In this document: positions 7,977 to 15,189 of the stretch, in pieces | Numbering within the stretch: position 1 is the first letter of the stretch | How the letters are laid out: each line of letters opens with the position of its first letter | Assembly: GCA_031553315.1 (NCBI GenBank) | Contig: JAVBLT010000014.1 | Coordinates: forward strand, 1 to 33,186 | DNA: 33,186 nt | Direction: 5' to 3' | Source of the DNA: JAVBLT01 sp031553315 | GTDB lineage: Bacteria > Verrucomicrobiota > Kiritimatiellia > RFP12 > DVOR01 | The notes under the pieces: model-generated | Seen by the model: the letters and a program-made list of their open reading frames with translations, nothing else | The model's database searches: none | What the model was told of the DNA's origin: nothing | Position numbers and translations under genes: made by a program

Positions 7977-9053
7977 TTACCCGTGGCGCTTTTCGAATTC
8001 GGCCATGAACGAGGTCAGCTTTTCCACGCCGGCCAGGGGGAAGGCGTTGTAGATGGAGGCGCGAATCCCGCCGACGGAGCGGTGGCCTTTGAGGCCTTTG
8101 AGGCCCTGGGCGGAGGCTTCTTTCACGAAAAGATCCTCAAGCTCTTCGGTGGGCAGGCGGAAGGTGATGTTCATGTCGGACCGGTATTCCTTCATGGCGG
8201 TGCCGCGGAAGAAGGCGGAAGCGTCGATCGCGTCGTACAGCTTTTGGGCTTTGGCGCGATTGTTGGCGAAGAGAGTTTCGGCACCTTGCTTTTTGATCCA
8301 GCGGGTCACGAGGCAAAGGATGTAGATGCCGAAGGTGGGGCAGGTGTTGTAGAGGGAGTTGCTGGAGATGTGGGTGGCGTAGGAGAGCATGGCGGGGAGG
8401 GTCTTGACGGCGCGCTCGGCGAAATCCTTGCGCATGCCGACGACGGCGAAGCCGGAGGGGCCGAGGTTTTTCTGGGCGCCGGCGTAGAACATGGCAAACT
8501 GGGTGTAGTCGCGCGGGCAGGAGAGGATGTCGGAAGACATATCGGCGCAGAGGGGAGCGGCGGTGGCGGGGATGTCTTTCATCTGGGCGCCGGAGATGGT
8601 TTCGTTGGTGGTGATGTGGCAGTAGGCGGCGTTGGGCGACCAGTTGAGCTCGGCTTCGGTGGGCATGCGGGTGGGGATGTCTTTGCTGCAATCGGCGATG
8701 ACGTTGACGTTGCCGACGATGCGGGCCTGTTTGACGGCGGCCGTGCCCCAGGAGCCGGAATCGATGTAGTCTGCGGCGCGGCCGTCGGTGAGGAAGTTCA
8801 TGGGGAGCATGGCAAACTGCATGGAGGCGCCGCCCTGGATGAAGGCGAGGTCGTAATCGGGGCCGAGCTCCATGAGCTCTTTGAGGTTGGCGATGGCTTC
8901 GTTGTGGATGGCGTCGTACTCTTTTCCGCGGTGCGACATTTCCATGATGGACATGCCTGTGCCTTTGTAGTCGAAGAGGTCGGCCTGGGCTTCGAGGAGC
9001 ACGTCTTCGGGGAGGACGGCGGGGCCTGCGCTGAAATTGAAGATGCGTGACAT
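7977..9053 (-). CDS. serC: Phosphoserine aminotransferase
   Basis: SerC converts 3-phosphohydroxypyruvate and glutamate to O-phosphoserine and 2-oxoglutarate in cytoplasmic serine biosynthesis (and a parallel step in pyridoxal phosphate synthesis). The 358-residue length is normal. The N-terminus 'NFSAGPAVLPEDVL', 'MSIMEMSHRGKEYDAI' (about 34-49) and 'IQGGASMQFAMLPMN' (about 72-86) are hallmark blocks. The pyridoxal phosphate lysine is K195 in 'GAQKNLGPSG'. It is the last gene of the nrdJ-HAD-serC unit, 24 bp after the HAD gene's neighbour boundary, and ends at the strong terminator. An AAAGG ribosome binding site lies about 10 nt before ATG. Confidence 0.97.
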   Translation of the reverse strand: MSRIFNFSAGPAVLPEDVLLEAQADLFDYKGTGMSIMEMSHRGKEYDAIHNEAIANLKELMELGPDYDLAFIQGGASMQFAMLPMNFLTDGRAADYIDSGSWGTAAVKQARIVGNVNVIADCSKDIPTRMPTEAELNWSPNAAYCHITTNETISGAQMKDIPATAAPLCADMSSDILSCPRDYTQFAMFYAGAQKNLGPSGFAVVGMRKDFAERAVKTLPAMLSYATHISSNSLYNTCPTFGIYILCLVTRWIKKQGAETLFANNRAKAQKLYDAIDASAFFRGTAMKEYRSDMNITFRLPTEELEDLFVKEASAQGLKGLKGHRSVGGIRASIYNAFPLAGVEKLTSFMAEFEKRHG

Positions 9054-9077
9054 GGGTGGGTGCCTTTCTTTCTCGGG

Positions 9078-9965
9078 TTATGTGTTCCAGGGGGGAGTGG
9101 CGGGGAGAGCCGCCATGAAGCGCCCGGCGAGGTCGTCGGCGTAGGCCCCGGCATAGGTTCCGGCGAGGAAGCGGGGATAGGCTTCTTCGCAAAAACGCTG
9201 CCAGGAGGCGTCTTCGTCGTCGGGGAAAATGGGGTAGAAGAGGATGCCGGTCTCTTGGGCGGCGCGGCAGTCGGCGGGGGCGTCGCCAATGAGGATGGCG
9301 CGGCCGGGGGCGTAGAAGCCGTGGATGGCGGCGCGGAGCTGGGTGGCTTTGGAGCCGAGCTCCTGGCCGCCGATGAGCTTCACGAGGCGGTCGATGCCGT
9401 GGTGGCGCCACTCGCGCAGGAGGGAGGCTTCGGGGGTCTGGGAAACGACCATGGTGTCGCTCGCGGCCTGCATGAGCCGGAGGGCTTTCACGGCCCAGGG
9501 GAAGGGGGGCACGGGGGTGTAGTGCGCGGCGAGGTCGGCGTTGGCCTCGTGGCTCCAGGCGAGGACGCGGGCCAGCTCGGGGCTGCCGGTGTGGCGGGCT
9601 TCGACCTCGAGGGTGGGGTTGCCGAGGGCGAGGCCGCTTTCGCAATAGCGGCGCAGGTCGGCGGTTTTGGGCAGGGGGATGCCGGCGGCGCGGGCTTCGG
9701 GGCGGGAATTGAGGGTCTCGAAGTTGAGAAGCAGCGCCTGGAAGCGGTTGACGCCGCGGGTCTGGGAATAGAGGTTGACGAAATCGGCGCATTCGCGGAA
9801 GAGCCCGGCGATGGGTTCGAGGCGCCAGTGGCGGATGATGGTTTTCTGAATGTGGCTGTGCTGCTTCACGCGCATGGTGTCGAACACGCAGCCGTCGGAA
9901 TCGATACCCACGAAGGAATCGTGGGTATGGGGGTAATTCTGCAGGTCGCTGGAGGTGGTGTGCAT
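9078..9965 (-). CDS. HAD-superfamily hydrolase (phosphatase-like)
   Basis: This is a 295-residue cytoplasmic HAD-fold protein. All four HAD motifs are present, numbered from the chosen start: motif I 'GIDSDGCVFDTM' with D22 and D24, motif II 'VVSQT' with S175, motif III K206 in 'GSKATQL', and motif IV 'LIGDAPADCRAA' with D228 and D232. The alpha-helical cap lies between motifs I and II (about 30-165), so it is a C1-type HAD enzyme. The start at 9965 (ATG 9963-9965) overlaps the nrdJ stop as TAATG, arguing for coupled translation; an in-frame ATG 15 bp upstream (9980) lies inside nrdJ and is less likely. The gene between nrdJ and serC could in principle be a phosphoserine phosphatase, completing serine synthesis, but the substrate cannot be read from the sequence. 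It resembles generic gph/pgmB-like phosphatases only in motifs. Confidence 0.8.
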   Translation of the reverse strand: MHTTSSDLQNYPHTHDSFVGIDSDGCVFDTMRVKQHSHIQKTIIRHWRLEPIAGLFRECADFVNLYSQTRGVNRFQALLLNFETLNSRPEARAAGIPLPKTADLRRYCESGLALGNPTLEVEARHTGSPELARVLAWSHEANADLAAHYTPVPPFPWAVKALRLMQAASDTMVVSQTPEASLLREWRHHGIDRLVKLIGGQELGSKATQLRAAIHGFYAPGRAILIGDAPADCRAAQETGILFYPIFPDDEDASWQRFCEEAYPRFLAGTYAGAYADDLAGRFMAALPATPPWNT

Positions 9966-12199
9966 TAAATGAGCTCGCATTTGCCGCCGGCGCAGGCAAT
10001 GGTTTGGGCGACGGTGGTGTTGTCGCGGTTTTCAACGAGCTGGGTGTAGTCCACGGGCAGGTAGCAGCGGGTGAGGTCTTCCCACTGTTTGCAGAGATCC
10101 ACGCGTTTGAGGCAGCGGGTCATCTTGAGCGCGTCGCCGCCGAAGTAGTTGTCGGCGAATTTGCGGGCGCGGCGGGCCCAGTCGAGCTTGGCGAGGCGGA
10201 CTTCTTCAATGGCTTCGCACACGCGTTTGGGGTATTTGCCGGGAGGCTCGGGGTCGAGGCTTTCGCCGCGGCCGAGGGCGCATTCGCAGGCGGCCCAGAG
10301 ATTGTCGTCGAACGCGTGCATGCCGTCGACAATCAGCCCGGACGACATGATGGCGCCGACGCCGTAGGTCTCGACGATCTGCTCGGCGGTGAGCACTTCG
10401 CAGAAGGGGGCCTGGGGGTAGTCGAGGTCGCCGCCGTCGGGCAAGAGCGAGATGCCGGCAAAGGCGGCGCGGTTTTCGTAGATGTAGTCGGCCACGGCGG
10501 CCCACTCGTGATCTTTCACGGAGATGGTGTTGGAGACGTTGTGGCTGAGCCAGGGCCGGGCGCAGCGGTCGAGGGCGCGGCCGGCATCGACCCAGTTTTC
10601 CTTGGTGAGCCTGACCCGGCGCAACAGCTCGATGGCGTCGACATCCTGCTTGGTGAGCGCGTCTTTGGAAGGCTGGATGCAGAACGTGAGGACCACGTCG
10701 GTGCCGTTGGGGTTCCAGATGGATTTTTCCACGGCGCGGGGGTTTTGCGCGCGGAAGAAATCGACCAGCAGTTCGTCTTCATTGGCCTGCACGCGGCGGA
10801 GGTAGCGGTGGGCGTGGTGGGGGTGGATGCCCGAAGAGGTGCCCAGGATGCAGCTGGTGGTGCCGGCGGGTTTCACGCAGGTGGCGCGGGCGCAGGGGTT
10901 CACGCCGATGCGGGGCGCGACCTTCTCGTTCACATCAAGAATAAACCGGGCCATTTCGCGCTGGAGGCCGGGGTCGAAGGCCACGTCGGGGTGTTCCATC
11001 ATGCCGGTCATCGACACGCCCAGGAGGCTTTCGTTGCGGGCGATGCGGGTGGAGATCTCGCCGAGGTAGGGAAAATCGGTATAGTCGGCCTGAAGGGTGC
11101 CGAGGATGGCGGCGGCCTCGCAGGCGGTGCGGAAGGTGGCGGCGTCTTCGATTTTGCCCATGTTGATTTCGCAGAGGTTGCAGAAGGCGAAGCCCGAAAC
11201 GCCGCCGATCTGCGGGTAGAGGCCGATTTCCACGCAGGGGTTGAAGGTCATTTCCAGGCTGTCGGTCCAGATGAAGCCCGGCTCGCCGAATTCGCGCACC
11301 GATTTCATGAGGGAAAGGAACTGTTCGCGGGTGGTGCTCTCGCGCAGGAGGATGGCGGAGTTGTTGGAACGGGCGCGCTGGGGGTTGTCGAAGAACCAGT
11401 TGCCGGTTTTGGCTTTGGCCATGAGATCGTCGCCGGGCGAGAAGAGGCAGATGGTGGCGCTGCGGCGGACGCCGCCGGAGAGGACGGCGTCGGAGGCGTG
11501 CATCATGATGTCGTAAGCGTCGACCGTGCGCAGGCGGTCGCCGCCGGCGGCGATTTGGCGGTCGAGGAGCGCGCGGATCATGTCGAGGCTTCGGCGGAGC
11601 GGCTCGGGGCCGGGCGCGCGACCCATGCCCGAAGAGATCGGCTGCCCCTTGGGGCGGATGAGCGAAAAATCGAAATCGACCATTTTACCGGCGTATTCCG
11701 GAAAGGGCTGGCCGGCGGTGAAGTAGGAGGAGAGCAACACGCCCAGCGCATCGGCCCAGCCTTCGATGGTATCGGGGATCTGAAAGGCGGCGTGCGCGCC
11801 CACCGGCTGGGCGATGCCCGGAAGCTTGGCGACGTGGTGCTCCTGCACCGAAAAGCCCACCCCGCAGCCGCAGAGCAGCAGCCAGAGCGATTCCTGGAAG
11901 AAGCGCGCCCGGTCGCAGTAGGAGGTGGTGCAGTTGTAGATCCTCGCGTGTTTGCGCAAAATGGGTTCGCCGCCAAACTGCATGGCCCGCTGGCTGCCCA
12001 GCACGAGGCGGTTGTGCATGGCCGAGGCGCAGACGGCGAGCAGGTCTTCGATCTCGATTCCTTTGGCGCGGAAATGGCGGCGGTGCATGTCGATCACGCG
12101 GTCAACGGCTTCATCAAAGGTTTCACGCCGGCGTTTTTCGGGCAGATAGCGGCTGTATTTGGAGGTGAAAACGTAGTCTTGCAACGATGCTGTGCTCAT
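9965..12199 (-). CDS. nrdJ: Adenosylcobalamin-dependent (class II) ribonucleotide reductase, monomeric RTPR type
   Basis: NrdJ reduces ribonucleotides to deoxyribonucleotides, using a thiyl radical made from adenosylcobalamin, so it works with or without oxygen. The 744-residue length fits the monomeric Lactobacillus leichmannii type. Visible features: N-terminal redox cysteine in 'IYNCTTSYC' (C90), 'GGVRRSATICLFSPGDD' (about 242-258), the N-x-C-x-E radical and general-base site 'NPCVEIGL' (N320, C322, E324), the partner cysteine in 'AFCNLCEIN', and the C-terminal shuttle pair in 'CAGGKCELI'. I chose the ATG at 12199. The upstream in-frame ATG at 12229 overlaps the predicted -10 box (12228-12233) and so would not be in the transcript, whereas 12199 has GGGGA 5 nt upstream. 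It leads an operon with the HAD gene and serC. Confidence 0.95.
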   Translation of the reverse strand: MSTASLQDYVFTSKYSRYLPEKRRRETFDEAVDRVIDMHRRHFRAKGIEIEDLLAVCASAMHNRLVLGSQRAMQFGGEPILRKHARIYNCTTSYCDRARFFQESLWLLLCGCGVGFSVQEHHVAKLPGIAQPVGAHAAFQIPDTIEGWADALGVLLSSYFTAGQPFPEYAGKMVDFDFSLIRPKGQPISSGMGRAPGPEPLRRSLDMIRALLDRQIAAGGDRLRTVDAYDIMMHASDAVLSGGVRRSATICLFSPGDDLMAKAKTGNWFFDNPQRARSNNSAILLRESTTREQFLSLMKSVREFGEPGFIWTDSLEMTFNPCVEIGLYPQIGGVSGFAFCNLCEINMGKIEDAATFRTACEAAAILGTLQADYTDFPYLGEISTRIARNESLLGVSMTGMMEHPDVAFDPGLQREMARFILDVNEKVAPRIGVNPCARATCVKPAGTTSCILGTSSGIHPHHAHRYLRRVQANEDELLVDFFRAQNPRAVEKSIWNPNGTDVVLTFCIQPSKDALTKQDVDAIELLRRVRLTKENWVDAGRALDRCARPWLSHNVSNTISVKDHEWAAVADYIYENRAAFAGISLLPDGGDLDYPQAPFCEVLTAEQIVETYGVGAIMSSGLIVDGMHAFDDNLWAACECALGRGESLDPEPPGKYPKRVCEAIEEVRLAKLDWARRARKFADNYFGGDALKMTRCLKRVDLCKQWEDLTRCYLPVDYTQLVENRDNTTVAQTIACAGGKCELI

Positions 12200-12227
12200 A
12201 ACTTCCCCATGAAAATGATTGCGCTCC

Positions 12228-12258
12228 ATTATATAGTAAATTCACCCCGAAAAGTCTA
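12228..12258 (-). promoter_or_regulatory. Promoter of the nrdJ-HAD-serC unit
   Basis: On the minus strand TATAAT (12228-12233) lies 19 bp from TAGACT (12253-12258); the overlapping TATATA (12230-12235) gives a 17-bp spacer. The local ACTATATAAT resembles an NrdR box core, but a second box at the usual spacing is not obvious. The 12200-12335 gap is too short and shows no cobalamin-riboswitch signature. Confidence 0.5.
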
Positions 12259-12335
12259 CTTTATTTGGAGGATAAAAAAACAAACGGTTTTAGTGTGCCC
12301 ATTTTTTTGAATGGATCCGGGCCTGTTTCCCCCCT

Positions 12336-12725
12336 TTACCCGTTCTGTTTTGAGGCCGCCTTGAAAAGCTCGCCCAGCGGCCGGGCGACCCATGCGTCGT
12401 CGGCGGGGGTCCAGGCATAGACCCGGCGGAATTCGCGCAGAAGGCGCTTGAGCTCGAGATTGTCGTACGTGCAATGCTCGGGATACAGGGTCAGGTAGAT
12501 GGCCATCACGGTATCGTCGGGCCTGAAACGGCGCGCCAGATCCGGCGGCACGGCGAAACCCTTTTCGAGGCAGCGCAGAAAGCGATCGTCGGCCCACGCC
12601 TCCGGGGCGAGGTCGCGTTTGCGGTAAGGGCGCATCCGGCGCAGGCGGGCGCCGTTGATCCACCAAAGCATCGCCAGCACGATCGCGAGGATTTCGACCA
12701 GCCGGCAAACCCAGGCGGAGATCAT
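12336..12725 (-). CDS. Small membrane-anchored protein of unknown function, last in the lpx unit
   Basis: This 129-residue protein has one N-terminal hydrophobic segment (about 3-23, rich in Ile, Leu, Val and Trp) followed by a basic stretch 'RLRRMRPYRKRD', which suggests an anchored protein with a cytoplasmic domain of about 105 residues. That domain is mostly helical and charged, with no catalytic motif I recognise. Its ATG overlaps the lpxB stop codon (ATGA, 12722-12725), so it is translated with lpxB. By position it may assist envelope or lipid A assembly, but this is only context. The segment between it and nrdJ (12230-12335) holds the nrdJ promoter and no clear terminator. Confidence 0.75.
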   Translation of the reverse strand: MISAWVCRLVEILAIVLAMLWWINGARLRRMRPYRKRDLAPEAWADDRFLRCLEKGFAVPPDLARRFRPDDTVMAIYLTLYPEHCTYDNLELKRLLREFRRVYAWTPADDAWVARPLGELFKAASKQNG

Positions 12726-13885
12726 TGCCCCGCCTCCAGCAGGTCGAGCATGGCGCGGGCGGCGCGGGCGGAGGCGCCGGGAGGGCCGAGGCGTTCGTTG
12801 ACCTCGGCCATCGCGGCGAGCATGGCGCGGCGGGGGGGGGAATCGGCGAGCAGCGGCAGGAGCGCGGCGGCGGCGGTTTCGGGGGAGAAGCCGTATTGGA
12901 GAAGCTCGGGCATGATTTCGCGGCCGGCGATGATGTTGGCCAGGCCTACGAAACGGATGCCCCGCGCCATTGTTTTCGCGAAAAGATAGGTGCTGAAGGT
13001 GGCTTTGTAGGTCAGCACGGTGGGGCAGAGCAGCAGATTGGCCTCAAGGGTGGCGGTGCCGGAGGCGATGAGGGCCGCGTGCGATTGAAGCATCACATGG
13101 CGGGCGAGGCCGTCGATCACCGCAAGGCGGGCGGGCTTTTCGGGCGCGGCGGCCAGGGCGCGCTCCACCTCGCGGCGCATGTTTTGGGTGGGCACGGGAA
13201 TCACAAAGCTGCAATCGCCGCCCTTTTCGCGCTCCACGCGTACGGCGGCGGCGAGCATCACGGGCAGAATCCGCTGAATTTCGGCGCGGCGGCTGCCGGG
13301 CAGCAGGCCGATGCGGCAGCCGCCTTTCCACGGCAGGGCGGGCGGCGGCTCGGCACGCGTCTCCTCCGCGCGGTCGACCAGCGGATTGCCCACGAAGACT
13401 GTTTTCAACGGGGTGGGCGCGTAGAGAGCCGGCTCAAAGGGAAAGATGCAGACGAGAAGGTCGAAGGCCTTGGCGATGGTGTGGATGCGGCTCTTTTTCC
13501 AGACCCAGACTTTGGGGGAGATGTAGTGCGCGGTGCGCAGGCCGCTTCGCCGCAGGGCGAGCGCCGCGCGGGTGTTGAAGCCCGAATAATCGATCGTCAG
13601 CACCAGATCCGGCTTCCAGTCGCGGCCATAGGCGATCACGGCCTTCATGGCGCGGCGGAAAAAGAGAATATTGCGGAAGACTTCGGCCATGCCCATGGCG
13701 GCCATCTGGTCGGTGTGATAAAGCAGCCGGGCGCCCTCGGCGCGCATGGCGTCGCCGCCCATGCCGCGGAATTCGAGGGGGCGGGGCGAGGCTTCGCGCA
13801 TGGCGCGCATGAGCGCGGCGCCGTGCATGTCGCCGGAGACTTCGCCCGCAAGGATCAGAATCTTCAAAGGCGCGTTCATAAGCAA
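12722..13885 (-). CDS. lpxB: Lipid-A-disaccharide synthase
   Basis: LpxB joins UDP-2,3-diacylglucosamine and lipid X to form the beta-1,6-linked lipid A disaccharide at the inner membrane. The protein has 387 residues, normal for the family. Diagnostic blocks are 'LILAGEVSGDMHGA' (about 9-22), 'MGMAEVFRNI' (about 63-72), 'DLVLTIDYSGFN' (about 93-104), 'HYISPKVWVWKKSR' (about 120-133), 'FVGNPLVDR' and 'LLPGSRRAEI', the last being the GT-B nucleotide-sugar signature. The start is uncertain. A TTG at 13885 has AGGA 7 nt upstream, while the ATG two codons later (13879) has AGGA 13 nt upstream, so TTG is preferred. It begins 1 nt after the lpxI stop, and its own stop overlaps the next start. Confidence 0.95.
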   Translation of the reverse strand: MLMNAPLKILILAGEVSGDMHGAALMRAMREASPRPLEFRGMGGDAMRAEGARLLYHTDQMAAMGMAEVFRNILFFRRAMKAVIAYGRDWKPDLVLTIDYSGFNTRAALALRRSGLRTAHYISPKVWVWKKSRIHTIAKAFDLLVCIFPFEPALYAPTPLKTVFVGNPLVDRAEETRAEPPPALPWKGGCRIGLLPGSRRAEIQRILPVMLAAAVRVEREKGGDCSFVIPVPTQNMRREVERALAAAPEKPARLAVIDGLARHVMLQSHAALIASGTATLEANLLLCPTVLTYKATFSTYLFAKTMARGIRFVGLANIIAGREIMPELLQYGFSPETAAAALLPLLADSPPRRAMLAAMAEVNERLGPPGASARAARAMLDLLEAGQ

Positions 13886-13886
13886 A

Positions 13887-14750
13887 TCAACATCCTGGCT
13901 GGGGATAGGCGGGGGCGGGGGGCAGGCCCGAATCGAGCCCGATCATGGCGATGCCGAGGCGGTCGGCGGCGGCCACGACCTCTTCGCGTTCGAGCATAAT
14001 CAGGCGGCCGGCCTGATAGGCCACGGCGGAAATGCCCGTTTTACGGAGAATTTTGATGGTTTCGCGCCCGATCACGGGAATATCGAAGCGCATGTCGTGG
14101 TCGTTTTTGGCCACTTTTACGCAGACCGCGCCCCGGCCGCCGAGCTTCGCGCCGCGGCGGAGGGTGGCGTTGGTGCCTTCAAAGGCTTCCACGGCGAGCA
14201 CCATGCCTTCTTTCACGAGGATGGTCTGCCCGATATCGAGATCGCACACGCTCATGGCGATGCGGTGGCCGAATGCGATGTCGCTCATTTCGCGGGGGTC
14301 GGGCGCGCGGCGGGTGAGCACGCCCGCTCCGGGCAGGTGCGCGGCCATGAAGCAGGAGGCGGGCAGGGTGTGGACGCCGTGCCGCTCGACCAGCTCCAGG
14401 AGGCGGCCGAAAATGGTGTGGGCGTTTTTCACGGAGAGATCGCGGAGAATCTTGCGGGAGAGCGCGTCGAAACGGGTGGTGAAGAGCGCCACGGGGGTGA
14501 CCTGGCCGGCGAGGACGATGTGGTGAATGCCGCTTTGAATGATCCAGTCGAGGCCGCTCTGAAGCTCGCCCACGCCGAACACTTTGCAAACGTCGGCGAA
14601 GCGGCGGAGGGGGTGGGCGGTGATGCCGCGCAGGGCGATGACGGCGATTCGTTTGACGCCCGCCGCGCGCGCGCCTTCGGCCACGCACATGGGGTAGGTT
14701 CCGCGCCCGGCGAGGATAATCACGGATTCGGGTACGGCAGGCAGGCTCAT
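13887..14750 (-). CDS. lpxI: UDP-2,3-diacylglucosamine pyrophosphatase, LpxI type
   Basis: LpxI hydrolyses UDP-2,3-diacylglucosamine to lipid X and UMP, directly supplying LpxB, the next gene. This is the DUF1009-type enzyme, unrelated to LpxH. The 287-residue length is normal. The N-terminal domain carries 'IILAGRGTYPMCVAEGARAAG' -like text, of which the GxGxxP core is typical. The C-terminal domain has 'DIGQTILVKEGMVLAVEAFE' (about 171-190), 'GTNATLRRG' and 'MRFDIPVIGRETI' (about 220-233), which are the family's strongest blocks. It lies 3 bp after the ftsB-like gene and 1 bp before lpxB, so it is in the middle of one operon. The enzyme is cytoplasmic or peripheral. Confidence 0.95.
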   Translation of the reverse strand: MSLPAVPESVIILAGRGTYPMCVAEGARAAGVKRIAVIALRGITAHPLRRFADVCKVFGVGELQSGLDWIIQSGIHHIVLAGQVTPVALFTTRFDALSRKILRDLSVKNAHTIFGRLLELVERHGVHTLPASCFMAAHLPGAGVLTRRAPDPREMSDIAFGHRIAMSVCDLDIGQTILVKEGMVLAVEAFEGTNATLRRGAKLGGRGAVCVKVAKNDHDMRFDIPVIGRETIKILRKTGISAVAYQAGRLIMLEREEVVAAADRLGIAMIGLDSGLPPAPAYPQPGC

Positions 14751-14753
14751 GGA

Positions 14754-15035
14754 TTATTCGAAGATGAAGACGATTTCGTTCGGGGCGATGCGTTGCTGTT
14801 CCCGCGCCAGCCATTCGATGAATTCGGGGGAGGTTTTAAAGCGTTCCTGATTGAGGCGGATTGCTTTGATTTGCCGGTCGCAGGTGTCGATGTCCCGCAG
14901 AAACTTCATCTTTTTGTCTTCGATCCCGCGCAACAGCTGAATCTGCGGTATGCAAAAACAAACGCCGCCCAAAACAATCACCGCGGCGGCGAGAAGATAA
15001 GCGATTTGAGCCAGGCGTTTGAAGAACTGTTCCAT
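14754..15035 (-). CDS. FtsB/DivIC-type septum formation initiator protein
   Basis: This 93-residue protein has a short basic N-terminus, one transmembrane helix (about 11-31), a predicted coiled coil (about 33-65) and a C-terminal segment 'EWLAREQQRIAPNEIVFIFE'. That layout and the 'xPNEIVF' ending match FtsB/DivIC, which links FtsL and FtsQ in the divisome. The real start is the ATG at 15033-15035; the frame stays open upstream as far as 15275, but that part overlaps the promoter and the neighbour's terminator. No strong ribosome binding site is seen. It is the first gene of the unit with lpxI and lpxB, tying division to envelope synthesis only by position. Confidence 0.8.
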   Translation of the reverse strand: MEQFFKRLAQIAYLLAAAVIVLGGVCFCIPQIQLLRGIEDKKMKFLRDIDTCDRQIKAIRLNQERFKTSPEFIEWLAREQQRIAPNEIVFIFE

Positions 15036-15082
15036 ACGTTGAGCGAACCCGAAAAAAACATTAAATAATCCACACTGGTGCG

Positions 15083-15112
15083 AGTATAGGGAGAATGTGG
15101 CTCTTTTGTCAA
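15083..15112 (-). promoter_or_regulatory. Strong sigma-70 promoter for ftsB-like/lpxI/lpxB unit
   Basis: On the minus strand a perfect TTGACA (15107-15112) and TATACT (15083-15088) are separated by 18 bp. The start codon at 15035 lies about 48 bp downstream of the -10 box. This is one of the two best promoters in the window. Confidence 0.85.
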
Positions 15113-15150
15113 CCCCTTTTACAAAAAAATGTTCATTTTCCGTAAAAATG

Positions 15151-15177
15151 AAAAAGCCGGCGGGTTTACGCCGGCTT
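15151..15177 (-). terminator. Intrinsic terminator of the beta-helix/InlB-repeat protein gene
   Basis: On the minus strand a 9-bp stem, AAGCCGGCG with CGCCGGCTT (15154-15162 and 15169-15177), has a 6-nt loop and is followed by T residues. It starts 13 bp after the stop codon at 15190 and separates this gene from the ftsB-lpx promoter. Confidence 0.88.
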
Positions 15178-15189
15178 CGGCGGCGCGAA

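Noticed and set aside
10004..12310. Plus-strand open frame of about 770 codons opposite nrdJ
   Set aside because: Nonsense composition, while the minus strand encodes a full class II reductase with all key residues.
12200..12335. Cobalamin riboswitch before the B12-dependent reductase
   Set aside because: The space is about 135 bp, the promoter lies close to the start codon, and no B12-box-like conserved block is visible.
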